From the NCBI GenBank assembly GCA_943369355.1, contig CALRMX020000001.1:248001-312000 (forward strand): a DNA stretch of 64,000 nucleotides, in the 5' to 3' direction. Positions within the stretch are counted from its first letter, which is position 1. The number at the start of each line of letters is the position of its first letter. Source of the stretch: UBA7662 sp943369355. GTDB taxonomy: Bacteria > Bacteroidota > Bacteroidia > UBA7662. The notes below the pieces were generated by a model. That model saw nothing but the letters and a program-made list of their open reading frames with translations, made no database searches and was not told the DNA's origin. Positions 42,238 through 50,610 of the stretch are shown in pieces. A program made the position numbers and the translations under genes.

Positions 42238-44621
42238 TGTTCAACTATAAAAAGGTATGGCAAAAGCGTGAATTTATGTTCACGTTTTTGTTTTTAATGG
42301 TGTGTCATAGCACCTCGTTTGGCCAAAAGTATACCATTAGCGGCTATGTACGGTCGGAGGGCGGCGAAACTTTAATCGCGGCAAATGTATTCATCAAAGA
42401 AAAACAAAAAGGGACCATCACCAACGAATATGGGTTTTACTCCGTAACGCTGGAAAAAGGCGTTTACGAGCTAACAGCAAGTTATTTGGGTTACCAATCG
42501 GAGGTAATAAAAATTGATCTCACTAAAAATTTAACGCACAACTTTAAACTTAAATCTGCTTCAATAACCAAACAAGAAATAGTAGTTGAAGGTAGACGAC
42601 CCGATGAAAATACCAAAGATGTTGGAATGGGTAGAGCCGATTTGAACATCGATCAAGTGAAGTCGCTACCAGCTTTATTGGGTGAGGTAGATGTAATTAA
42701 AGCAATTCAATTGCTACCTGGTGTAACCAATCCTGGTGAAGGAAATACAGGGATTTATGTGAGAGGGGGAGGGCCAGATCAAAACTTGATTTTACTCGAT
42801 GAGGCCGTAGTATACAACGCAGCACATTTGTTGGGATTCTTCTCTGTATTTAATGCAGATGCTATCAATAATGCAACCATAATCAAGGGTGGAGTACCAG
42901 CACAATATGGCGGAAGAATATCATCGGTTTTGAATATCACCATGAACGATGGCAATGATCAAAAGTACATTACGCAAGGTGGCCTTGGTCTTATTGCATC
43001 GCGGCTCACTACTGAAGGTCCAATCGTCAAAGGCAAAAGTTCTTTTATTCTAAGTGGGCGAAGAACTTACATAGATGTGCTTGCCGAGCCTTTCATTCCA
43101 GATGACGCCAGAGCGAAAGGATCGGGATATTATTTTTATGATTTCAATGCTAAAGCAAACTGGAAAATAAGTGATCGAGATCGTATCTACCTGTCTGGAT
43201 ATTTTGGCCGAGACGTGTTTGTCTTTAATAATCAGGAAAGTGGATTCCGATTTAGCGTGCCGTGGGGAAATGCTACTACTACCCTCCGTTGGAATCACCT
43301 CTTCAACAGCAAGCTATTTCTAAATACCAGTATTATTTACAGTGATTTTGATTTTGGTACCTCAGTTGAACAATCGCAATTTAGGTTTTCACTCAACTCT
43401 GGGGTGAGAAACTTAACCACAAAAGTTGATTTTGATTATTTCGCTTCTTTACGACATCAGATCAAGTTTGGTGGTCAATACATATACCACATATTTCAAC
43501 CTTCCGTTGTTCAAGCCCAGAGTGGCCAAAATAGTTTTGAACTGCCAGGCGTAAAAAATTTATTTGCACACGAGTTCGCTCTTTATGCTAACGACCAATG
43601 GGATGTTACAGATCTTTTGCAGTTGAATTTAGGATTAAGGGCTTCGGCTTTTGTGCAAACAGGTCCATACATTTTCGAAAGATTTGCCGATCCTAATCTA
43701 TTGGAACAAATAGAAAGGAGGGAATTCGCGAAAGGTGATCGCGTTGCCCAATACGGTGGCTTAGAACCGAGATTTGGGTTTCGATACAGTTTAGATACTA
43801 AAAGCTCAATAAAAGGTGGCATAACTCGAAATATGCAATACATCCATCTTGCATCTTCATCGGGGAATGCTTTACCTACCGACTTATGGGTTCCAAGTAC
43901 CCTAAAAGTTAAACCACAAATTGGCTGGCAATACAGTCTAGGATACTTTCGGAACTTTTTCGATAATGTGTATGAAAGTTCTGTCGAATTGTACTACAAG
44001 TCACTTCAAAATCAAATCGATTTTAGAGACGGAGCCGTTAATGGTTTAAATAGTAATATCGAAAATGACTTGGTATTTGGAAGAGGAGAGGCTTATGGAG
44101 CGGAGTTCTTTTTAAAGAAAAGAACAGGCAAGCTTACTGGATGGATCGGTTATACTTTGGCTTGGGCTTGGCGCCAATTCCCTGACATCATGCAAGGTAG
44201 ACGGTACCCCTATAAATTCGATAGAAGACATGATTTGAGTGTAGTAGGTTCTTATGAATTTGATGACCGATGGACGTTTTCGTCCACTTTCGTGTTTGCA
44301 ACTGGAAACGCATTCACGGTTCCAGAATCGCGATATTTTATAGAAGGGCGTATTATTGATCAAATTGGTGATAGAAACTCTTATCGATTGGCTAATTACC
44401 ACCGAATGGACGTGGCAGCAGTGTATGCCCCTCGAAAAAAAGGCAAGAAGGTAGAAAGCAGTTGGTCATTCGCCATTTACAATCTTTATAGTCGACTTAA
44501 TCCCTACTTCATTTATATAGAAAATGAAGGTTCGTTACAGCAGCAGTCTTTAACGGTTCAAGCCAAACAAGTCTCGCTGTTTCCTATTATCCCATCTGTG
44601 ACCTGGAATTTCAAATTTTGA
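42237..44621 (+). CDS. TonB-dependent outer-membrane receptor with carboxypeptidase-like domain
   Basis: The 794-aa protein has a signal peptide (about 14-31), a carboxypeptidase-regulatory-like domain (about 35-115: YTISGYVRSEGGETLIAANVFI), a plug domain (about 125-230: GNTGIYVRGGGPDQNLILLDEAVVYN) and a 22-strand barrel. It lacks the SusC-type signature, and no SusD follows. DUF4249 takes that place 4 bases downstream. Receptors of this type import substrates too big for porins. The coupled secreted protease suggests peptides, though that is inferred. Energy would come from an ExbBD-TonB motor such as that at 16-20 kb. Confidence 0.93.
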   Translation: MFNYKKVWQKREFMFTFLFLMVCHSTSFGQKYTISGYVRSEGGETLIAANVFIKEKQKGTITNEYGFYSVTLEKGVYELTASYLGYQSEVIKIDLTKNLTHNFKLKSASITKQEIVVEGRRPDENTKDVGMGRADLNIDQVKSLPALLGEVDVIKAIQLLPGVTNPGEGNTGIYVRGGGPDQNLILLDEAVVYNAAHLLGFFSVFNADAINNATIIKGGVPAQYGGRISSVLNITMNDGNDQKYITQGGLGLIASRLTTEGPIVKGKSSFILSGRRTYIDVLAEPFIPDDARAKGSGYYFYDFNAKANWKISDRDRIYLSGYFGRDVFVFNNQESGFRFSVPWGNATTTLRWNHLFNSKLFLNTSIIYSDFDFGTSVEQSQFRFSLNSGVRNLTTKVDFDYFASLRHQIKFGGQYIYHIFQPSVVQAQSGQNSFELPGVKNLFAHEFALYANDQWDVTDLLQLNLGLRASAFVQTGPYIFERFADPNLLEQIERREFAKGDRVAQYGGLEPRFGFRYSLDTKSSIKGGITRNMQYIHLASSSGNALPTDLWVPSTLKVKPQIGWQYSLGYFRNFFDNVYESSVELYYKSLQNQIDFRDGAVNGLNSNIENDLVFGRGEAYGAEFFLKKRTGKLTGWIGYTLAWAWRQFPDIMQGRRYPYKFDRRHDLSVVGSYEFDDRWTFSSTFVFATGNAFTVPESRYFIEGRIIDQIGDRNSYRLANYHRMDVAAVYAPRKKGKKVESSWSFAIYNLYSRLNPYFIYIENEGSLQQQSLTVQAKQVSLFPIIPSVTWNFKF

Positions 44622-44625
44622 TCGT

Positions 44626-45537
44626 ATGCGCAATACCTGGTTCTTCTTATTACTCGTGCCGATAATTTTGTCGTGTGAGAAAAACATAACCTTAGACTTG
44701 CCAGACCCCACAAGGTATTTAGTAGTTCACGGACACATCGAGCCCGATTCTTTCGCCTATGTGAGCTTATCACGGAATTCGCCTTATTTCGACCCAGTAG
44801 ATTTAGGCGCAGTTGCGAGCTTATTAGTGAGTAATGCGATAGTGGTAGTTAGCGACGGGACCATCAGAGACACGCTTCGCCCTGATTTTAACTTTCAACA
44901 TTGGACTTTGTTTAACTACAGAGGTACAAAGATTAAAGGGCAATTTGGCTCGAGTTATAGCTTAGAAATAATTACCCCGGAACATGAAATTTTCGCAACC
45001 ACTACTATTCCGCTCGAAAATTCGTTTGACAGTATCTGGTATAAAACCAGAGCTGAATTCGTAAGGGAAGCTGGGAACGTAACACCCACACCCAGAGATG
45101 AAGAATTGGCACAAGTGCTTGTGCGGTACGATGATCCCCCGTTTTTGGGCAATTTTGTAAGAGTATTTACAAAGAGAAATCAGGAAACAATTTGGGGAAG
45201 TGATTTTCAATCGATCTATTCAGATGAAATCATTAACGGAGGTTCTGTAGAATTTCCAGTTGATAGAGCCAAGGAAGCCTATTTATTCAATGATTCTTTA
45301 ACCTTCGAAGAGTTTGGCTATTTTGAAATAGGGGATACTGTATACTTAAAATGGTGTACGATTGACAAAGCGCATTACACCTTTTGGAACACCTTACAAG
45401 CTGCAACAGGTGGCACAGGAAATCCATTTAGTACACCAACCATAGTCGCAACGAATTTGAAGGCGAGAAAAGGAGCAGCTCTTGGAATTTGGGGTGGATA
45501 CGGAACTACACTCGACACCTTTATTGTTCGCAGATAG
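44626..45537 (+). CDS. DUF4249 surface lipoprotein
   Basis: This 303-aa lipoprotein (signal ending IILSC, lipidated C17) has a DUF4249 domain: YLVVHGHIEPDSFAYVSLSRNSPYF, then an Ig-like strand pattern. DUF4249 genes typically follow TonB receptors of this class in Bacteroidota and are thought to help capture or gate substrate, as SusD does for SusC. The trxB promoter lies across its 3' end, beginning inside its last codons. Function beyond partnership is unproven. Confidence 0.88.
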   Translation: MRNTWFFLLLVPIILSCEKNITLDLPDPTRYLVVHGHIEPDSFAYVSLSRNSPYFDPVDLGAVASLLVSNAIVVVSDGTIRDTLRPDFNFQHWTLFNYRGTKIKGQFGSSYSLEIITPEHEIFATTTIPLENSFDSIWYKTRAEFVREAGNVTPTPRDEELAQVLVRYDDPPFLGNFVRVFTKRNQETIWGSDFQSIYSDEIINGGSVEFPVDRAKEAYLFNDSLTFEEFGYFEIGDTVYLKWCTIDKAHYTFWNTLQAATGGTGNPFSTPTIVATNLKARKGAALGIWGGYGTTLDTFIVRR

Positions 45538-45549
45538 CACTTACCTTTG
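45520..45549 (+). promoter_or_regulatory. Promoter of trxB
   Basis: TACCTTTG at 45542-45549 matches the -7 consensus. TTTA at 45520-45523, 18 bases upstream, could be the -33 element with one mismatch to TTTG. The trxB ATG is 17 bases downstream. The element begins inside the end of the DUF4249 gene. Confidence 0.55.
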
Positions 45550-45566
45550 AAGAAGTTTTTTTAGCA

Positions 45567-46508
45567 ATGTCAACAAATACAGAACACATCAAGTGCTTGA
45601 TTATTGGATCAGGCCCTGCAGGCTATACTGCAGCCATATATGCTGCAAGAGCTGGTCTTAAACCAGTCATGTATCAAGGTCTCCAACCAGGAGGACAATT
45701 AACCATTACAACAGAAGTTGAAAATTATCCCGGCTATCCAGATGGAGTTCAAGGGCCTGAAATGATGGAAGATTTTAGGAAACAAGCCGAAAGAATGGGA
45801 ACAGACATTCGGTACGGACTTGCAACCTCGGTTGATTTCAGTCAAAAACCACATAAGGTGGTTATTGATATGGAAACGCACTTAACAGCCGACGCGGTAA
45901 TAATTGCCACTGGTGCATCAGCCAAATGGCTCGGTCTCGAATCAGAACAACGTCTAAACGGCTTCGGTGTATCTGCTTGTGCAGTATGCGATGGTTTTTT
46001 CTTTAGAGGACAAGATGTTGCAATAGTGGGTGGGGGAGATACCGCTGCAGAGGAAGCAACCTATTTGGCGAAATTGTGTACTAAAGTATATATGATAGTA
46101 CGTCGCGATGAGCTTCGGGCATCAAAAGCTATGCAGGAAAGAGTGCTCAAAACACCTAACATTGAGGTTTTATGGAATTCTGAAACCGATGAGATAATTG
46201 GGACAAACACCGTAGAGGCTGTTCGAATTAGAAATGTAAAAACCGGAGAATTACAGCAACTAGATGTTAAAGGTTTCTTCGTTGCCATAGGTCACCAGCC
46301 GAACACAGCAATATTTAACCAATACCTTGAAATGGATGAAGTAGGCTACATCAAAACAATTCCGGGTACCAGTAAAACAAATATTGAAGGAGTCTTCGCT
46401 TGTGGAGACGCACAGGACAAGATTTACCGCCAAGCTGTCACCGCTGCGGGTTCGGGCTGCATGGCCGCACTCGATGCTGAACGTTGGCTTGGAGAACACG
46501 GGTTATGA
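45567..46508 (+). CDS. trxB: Thioredoxin-disulfide reductase
   Basis: This 313-aa NADPH flavoenzyme reduces thioredoxin. FAD motif GSGPAGYTAAIYAARAG is near the N-terminus, the redox pair is C138-A-V-C141 (CAVCDG), the NADPH motif GGGDTAAEEA follows, and GVFACGDAQD closes the FAD domain. I use the ATG at 45567; an upstream in-frame ATG at 45489 only re-reads the DUF4249 gene and lies before the promoter. A UUCG-capped terminator follows. It may supply electrons to the redoxins and MsrA of the window. Confidence 0.96.
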   Translation: MSTNTEHIKCLIIGSGPAGYTAAIYAARAGLKPVMYQGLQPGGQLTITTEVENYPGYPDGVQGPEMMEDFRKQAERMGTDIRYGLATSVDFSQKPHKVVIDMETHLTADAVIIATGASAKWLGLESEQRLNGFGVSACAVCDGFFFRGQDVAIVGGGDTAAEEATYLAKLCTKVYMIVRRDELRASKAMQERVLKTPNIEVLWNSETDEIIGTNTVEAVRIRNVKTGELQQLDVKGFFVAIGHQPNTAIFNQYLEMDEVGYIKTIPGTSKTNIEGVFACGDAQDKIYRQAVTAAGSGCMAALDAERWLGEHGL

Positions 46509-46519
46509 TCAAAATTTCT

Positions 46520-46540
46520 AGGCGCTTCGGCGCCTTTTTT
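46520..46540 (+). terminator. Terminator with UUCG tetraloop after trxB
   Basis: A GGCGC-TTCG-GCGCC hairpin (46521-46534) with a very stable UUCG loop precedes TTTTTT (46535-46540). A flanking A-T pair extends the stem. It separates trxB from hxlR. Confidence 0.92.
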
Positions 46541-46561
46541 GATTTATAAATGTGATTTTCT

Positions 46562-46592
46562 TTTGTCTAAATCAAGGCAAGTCTTACTTTAG
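46562..46592 (+). promoter_or_regulatory. Promoter of hxlR
   Basis: TTTG at 46562-46565, a spacer of exactly 19 bases and TACTTTAG at 46585-46592 reproduce the Bacteroidota -33/-7 arrangement with one mismatch. The predicted start of transcription near 46598 lies just before the tandem palindromes at 46607-46632. Confidence 0.65.
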
Positions 46593-46606
46593 CAGTTCTG
46601 AAAATA

Positions 46607-46632
46607 TAGTAACTATTAAGTAGTAACTATTA
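46607..46632. promoter_or_regulatory. Tandem palindromic operator before hxlR
   Basis: TAGTAACTATTA occurs twice as a direct repeat with a period of 14 bases (46607-46618 and 46621-46632). Each copy contains the palindrome TAGT-A-ACTA. Placed between the predicted transcription start and the hxlR ATG (46643), the pair has the position and symmetry of a self-repressing operator for a dimeric winged-helix regulator such as HxlR. Confidence 0.62.
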
Positions 46633-46642
46633 GAACTACGTC

Positions 46643-47017
46643 ATGAAAACTAAACAAATTGAAACCACCACAAAGAGTGGCATCGATGCTGCACTCGCAA
46701 TTATTGGTGGGAAATGGAAAATCCAAATTCTTTGGAGTATACGTTCGAAAGCAAAACGATTCAGTGAAATTAAAGACGATGTTGATGGTATAACCCAAAA
46801 AATGCTCACCCAACAACTCAAAGAATTTCTGAAGGATGGAATTGTAAGTAGAAAGTCATACCCTGAAATTCCACCTAGAGTAGAATACAAACTAACCGAT
46901 TATGGAAAAACGTTGGTCCCTGTATTAGAAACCATCAATAAATGGGGGGACCTGCATCAGGAAAGGGAAGGAGTGAAAGAAACCTCTAAGAAAGCAGCGC
47001 AACAAAGCCTGTTTTAA
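46643..47017 (+). CDS. HxlR-family winged-helix regulator lacking the sensor cysteine
   Basis: This 124-aa MarR/HxlR-type regulator has the core IIGGKWKIQILWSI, RFSEIKDDVDGITQKMLTQQLKE recognition region and PPRVEYKLTDYG wing. Many HxlR proteins (YodB, HypR) sense electrophiles or oxidants through an N-terminal cysteine (CPVE...). Here the matching position reads SGID and the protein has no cysteine at all, so sensing must be by another route such as ligand binding. Tandem palindromes ahead of the gene suggest autoregulation. It is convergent with, and overlaps by 4 bases, the FAD oxidoreductase gene. Confidence 0.9.
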   Translation: MKTKQIETTTKSGIDAALAIIGGKWKIQILWSIRSKAKRFSEIKDDVDGITQKMLTQQLKEFLKDGIVSRKSYPEIPPRVEYKLTDYGKTLVPVLETINKWGDLHQEREGVKETSKKAAQQSLF

Positions 47018-48186
47018 AGTTTCCTTTTTCGATTGTATTTAGGATCTAGTTTTTCTAAGACAAGCTGAGCCGCGTCGAAGCCCAAAGCAGCTCCTATTGC
47101 TACACCCATTCCGTTCATGCCTCCAGCTACAAATACGTGTTCACCACGTCGTTCACAATAAGGTAAACCAGAAGGAGTGAAGCCCATTATGCCACTCCAT
47201 CTATATGCAATATTGGCCTCATTGTCGGCAATAAGATGCTCAAACAAGAAGTTTTCTAGCCATTTCTGAATCGCATCATTATTTTTCAACTCCGAACCCT
47301 GTTCGCCTTTAAAATCTATATTCCTAGCACCTCCAAGAAGTATACGTTTGCCAATATTTCTAAAATACACGTAACCTTCATCAAAATGATAGTTACCATT
47401 TAGTCGAGCTGACTTCAATTCGGTAGTAACTAGAATTTGACCGCGACTTGGAAATACATTTATTTCGGGTACGAGTTCATTCATGAACGCATTCGTTGCC
47501 AATACTAGCGTTTTAGCCTTGATATCCATGATTTCGTTGTACAAAACAACGTGCCCAGTGGTCTCCTGAATGGCTTTGATCGTTACACCTCTTAAGACCC
47601 GAATTCCCAAATTTCTTGCTTTAAGTTCTAACGCTTGGTCAAGGTTTTGGCTATGAACCTGTCCTTCTTGAAAAAGCTCTATTGCTCCGATAAAGCCGCG
47701 CAAACCATGTAGTTGCATGAGATTTGGCTGAACTTCTTTGTAATAAGAATCAAATCCAGTAGCCTCTTTAAATATTATGTTTAATTGAGAAAGCGAGTTT
47801 AAAGTTTCTTCAAACTTTACTTTAGAATCGAATAATTCATATCCGGATACGCGCTTATAAATTTGTTTACGTTTTCTAACCAGAGAAAGCAGGGTATTAT
47901 GTCCTCTGTGTTTTCGCTTGAGTAATTCGGTTACTTGATATTCATCCGTTGAATTTAGATCTCTCAAAATTTCAGTTGGACTACCATAGCATAAAAAGCC
48001 TGCATTCCTTGTGGTTGCCATCGTTCCCGTAAGAGATTTTTCAATGACAACTATTTTGAGCCGAGGATTTTGACGGGCAAGTTCAATGGCACAGCTTAAG
48101 CCTGTTATTCCGGCACCTATTATGCAAACATCGGGAAGGGAGTAGTACTCGTGTTCCCAATAGGAAAAATTAAAATTGTCGGACAT
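47014..48186 (-). CDS. FAD-dependent oxidoreductase (DAO family)
   Basis: The 390-aa flavoprotein has N-terminal Rossmann motif IIGAGITGLSCAIELA and the C-terminal FAD segment VFVAGGMNGMGVAIGAALG, typical of glycine/sarcosine/D-amino-acid oxidase relatives. It shows RNAGFLCYGSPTE after the first helix pair, a pattern of GlpO/SoxB-like enzymes. The substrate is unknown, probably a secondary or D-amino acid. A TATGTTTA box at 48202-48209 (minus) lies 15 bases before the start. Its tail overlaps the convergent regulator gene. Confidence 0.85.
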   Translation of the reverse strand: MSDNFNFSYWEHEYYSLPDVCIIGAGITGLSCAIELARQNPRLKIVVIEKSLTGTMATTRNAGFLCYGSPTEILRDLNSTDEYQVTELLKRKHRGHNTLLSLVRKRKQIYKRVSGYELFDSKVKFEETLNSLSQLNIIFKEATGFDSYYKEVQPNLMQLHGLRGFIGAIELFQEGQVHSQNLDQALELKARNLGIRVLRGVTIKAIQETTGHVVLYNEIMDIKAKTLVLATNAFMNELVPEINVFPSRGQILVTTELKSARLNGNYHFDEGYVYFRNIGKRILLGGARNIDFKGEQGSELKNNDAIQKWLENFLFEHLIADNEANIAYRWSGIMGFTPSGLPYCERRGEHVFVAGGMNGMGVAIGAALGFDAAQLVLEKLDPKYNRKRKL

Positions 48187-48258
48187 TTCAAGAATTCCTA
48201 TTAAACATAATATAAATTATATGAATATCTAGAAGGGGCAATTTGAGCCCACATTCAC

Positions 48259-48900
48259 TTATTTATTCTTTCCTGCACGATACTCCATATTCAGGTCATT
48301 TATCACCTTATTGGTGATATCTAAACTGTCATTCGCCCAAACGACATTTGAACCTGGGAAATACGATACGATATAATCAAACTTATTTTCCTTCGAGATC
48401 CGTTTGAAATAACCTTGAACTTTGTCTCTTAACTGCCTATTAAGTTTTTCCTCCTCAATAGCTAACTCTTCCGACAAACGATCTCTCAACTGAGCGAGTT
48501 GCTGTTGACGCACCATAAACCGTTGTTCTAATTCAGCAACTTGTTCTTTACTCATCGATTGTGCCCTGCGTTGTGCGTCTTGGTAATCTTTTTCCAGACG
48601 TTTCATTTCACCTTCCAACTCAGCTTCACTTCGTTTCGCTTTAGCCTCAATCCCTCTTTTAAGGTTATTGTAATATTCATATTTCATATAAATACTATCA
48701 GCTTTAATGAAAACTATTTTCAAAGGACGATTACTTTCTAGAGCAAGCCGTGCAACAGCAGTGTCTTCGAGCATAATTTCATTATCGTCGGCTAATTTAT
48801 TCGCATCGTTCCCTCGGGGATTTGAAAATTGCAAATAGAATAAAATTGCTACAGCAACTACCAATAATGCATTGACTGTTAATAATATACGTTGGTTCAC
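48259..48900 (-). CDS. OmpH/Skp-family periplasmic chaperone-like protein
   Basis: This 213-aa protein has an N-terminal signal anchor (about 6-24). Residues 55-75 form the first strand (KIVFIKADSIYMKYEYY), followed by a long coiled coil (about 75-165, rich in Glu/Lys/Arg/Gln) and the C-terminal YIVSYFPGSNVVWANDSLDIT strand. This is the Skp tentacle architecture, which binds unfolded outer-membrane proteins. It starts with GTG. It lies 11 bases after the carboxylase subunit gene and is probably cotranscribed with it, though the functions are unrelated. Confidence 0.85.
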   Translation of the reverse strand: MNQRILLTVNALLVVAVAILFYLQFSNPRGNDANKLADDNEIMLEDTAVARLALESNRPLKIVFIKADSIYMKYEYYNNLKRGIEAKAKRSEAELEGEMKRLEKDYQDAQRRAQSMSKEQVAELEQRFMVRQQQLAQLRDRLSEELAIEEEKLNRQLRDKVQGYFKRISKENKFDYIVSYFPGSNVVWANDSLDITNKVINDLNMEYRAGKNK

Positions 48901-48911
48901 TTAAGTAAAAA

Positions 48912-50456
48912 TTATAAAGGTATGTTTCCGTGTTTTTTCTTAGGCATGTTTACTGCCTTGTTTTCAATCATTTTAAAAGCTCGAATTAGTTTTTTTCGGG
49001 TTTCTTCCGGTAAAATAACTTCATCTACAAAACCGCGTGCTGCTGCTCTGTAAGGATTGGCAAATGTATGGGTGTATTCATCCACCTTTTCCTTGAATTT
49101 CTCTTCTGCATTAGCCGAATTCGCAATTTCACTTTTAAAGATAATTTCAGTAGCTCCTTTTGGTCCCATTACGGCAATTTCTGCCGATGGCCAGGCAAAA
49201 TTCATATCAGCGCCAATATGCTTACTGTTCATCACATCATAAGCTCCACCATACGCTTTTCTTGTGATGACTGTAATTCTGGGAACTGTCGCTTCACTAA
49301 ACGCATAAAGCAGTTTGGCTCCATTGGTGATTATTGCATTCCATTCTTGATCAGTTCCTGGTAAAAAACCAGGTACATCTTCGAGTACCAAAAGTGGGAT
49401 GTTAAATGAATCACAAAAACGAACGAAGCGAGCAGCTTTTTTTGAGGCGTTGATATCCAACACTCCCGCCAGAGATGCCGGCTGATTGGCAACAATTCCA
49501 ATACTTCTACCAGCTAAACGAGCGAAACCAACAACAATATTGTCAGCATACTCTTTGTGAACTTCTAAAAAACTAGCAGCATCAACCAACTCTTCTATTA
49601 CGTCCCTAATGTCATATGGTTGATTAGGGTTCTCTGGGATGATGGTAGCAAGTTTAGGCCTCAATTCGTCTTGACTAGATTCATATTCGGTTAGTGGTGC
49701 CAACTCCTCACAATTCAAAGGCATGTACGACAAAAGTGCCTTTATTGAGTTCAAACATTCGATTTCATTGGGACAAGCGAAATGAGTTACACCAGATTTT
49801 GATGCATGTGTCATTGCACCACCTAGTTCCTCACTCGTAACATCTTCATGTGTAACGGTCTTAACCACATTCGGCCCTGTAACAAACATGTAGCTCGTAT
49901 TTTCGACCATCAAAATGAAATCCGTCATGGCAGGAGAATAAACAGCTCCACCGGCACAAGGTCCCATGATTGCACTGATTTGAGGGACTACTCCAGAGGC
50001 TTGTACATTTCGGTAAAATATATCGGCATAGCCCGCTAAGGAAACAACGCCTTCTTGTATTCGAGCACCTCCGGAATCGTTTAAGCCAATGACTGGCACC
50101 CCATTTCGCATCGATAGATCCATGATTTTACATATTTTCTCGGCATGAGTCTCACTCAAGGAGCCTCCGAAAACGGTAAAATCCTGAGAATAAATGTAAA
50201 CTGGCCTTCCGTTGATGGTCCCATAACCTGTAATTACACCATCTCCAAGGTAATGCTCCTTATCTAAGCCAAAATCACTTGAACGGTGAGTTACCAGCAT
50301 TCCTATTTCTTCGAAACTACCCGGATCCAATAGAATATCGACTCTTTCGCGGGCGGTAAGTTTACCCTTACTGTGTTGTGAATCTATTCGTTTTTGACCT
50401 CCACCTAATTTGGCTTCGGCAATCATTTGCTCCAGTTGACGTACTTTTTCGCTCAT
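48912..50456 (-). CDS. Acyl-CoA carboxylase carboxyltransferase subunit (PccB-like)
   Basis: The 514-aa carboxyltransferase transfers CO2 from carboxybiotin to an acyl-CoA such as propionyl-CoA, or works in a decarboxylase. The glycine-rich oxyanion segments GGSLSETHAEKI, NDSGGARIQEG and GPCAGGAVYSPA, and RKAYGGAYDVMNSK near the C-terminus, are diagnostic. Length is normal. Biotin carboxylase and biotin carrier genes are not in the window, so the acyl-CoA specificity stays open. A promoter with its -7 box only 4 bases from the ATG precedes it. Confidence 0.92.
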   Translation of the reverse strand: MSEKVRQLEQMIAEAKLGGGQKRIDSQHSKGKLTARERVDILLDPGSFEEIGMLVTHRSSDFGLDKEHYLGDGVITGYGTINGRPVYIYSQDFTVFGGSLSETHAEKICKIMDLSMRNGVPVIGLNDSGGARIQEGVVSLAGYADIFYRNVQASGVVPQISAIMGPCAGGAVYSPAMTDFILMVENTSYMFVTGPNVVKTVTHEDVTSEELGGAMTHASKSGVTHFACPNEIECLNSIKALLSYMPLNCEELAPLTEYESSQDELRPKLATIIPENPNQPYDIRDVIEELVDAASFLEVHKEYADNIVVGFARLAGRSIGIVANQPASLAGVLDINASKKAARFVRFCDSFNIPLLVLEDVPGFLPGTDQEWNAIITNGAKLLYAFSEATVPRITVITRKAYGGAYDVMNSKHIGADMNFAWPSAEIAVMGPKGATEIIFKSEIANSANAEEKFKEKVDEYTHTFANPYRAAARGFVDEVILPEETRKKLIRAFKMIENKAVNMPKKKHGNIPL

Positions 50457-50460
50457 ATAG

Positions 50461-50489
50461 CGAAGTTAAAGAGCCGAATTGAAAACCAA
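50461..50489 (-). promoter_or_regulatory. Promoter of the carboxyltransferase gene, leaderless geometry
   Basis: On the minus strand TTG (50489-50487), an 18-base spacer and TAACTTCG (50468-50461) form a -33/-7 pair. Only 4 bases separate the box from the ATG at 50456, so transcription would begin at or within the start codon. Confidence 0.5.
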
Positions 50490-50610
50490 TGTCCTACCTA
50501 AAAAAAAGAACAGATTCTTGTGCACGCAGTTAGCAGAATAAGGTCAAATAAACCGAAGTCGGAACTATTCAACTCTTTCCTATAACTTTAACTTTTAAAA
50601 AAACACACGC

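Noticed and set aside
45489..45566. A 26-residue N-terminal extension of thioredoxin reductase
   Set aside because: It lies within the DUF4249 coding sequence and upstream of the predicted trxB promoter; the FAD motif follows the ATG at 45567 at normal distance.
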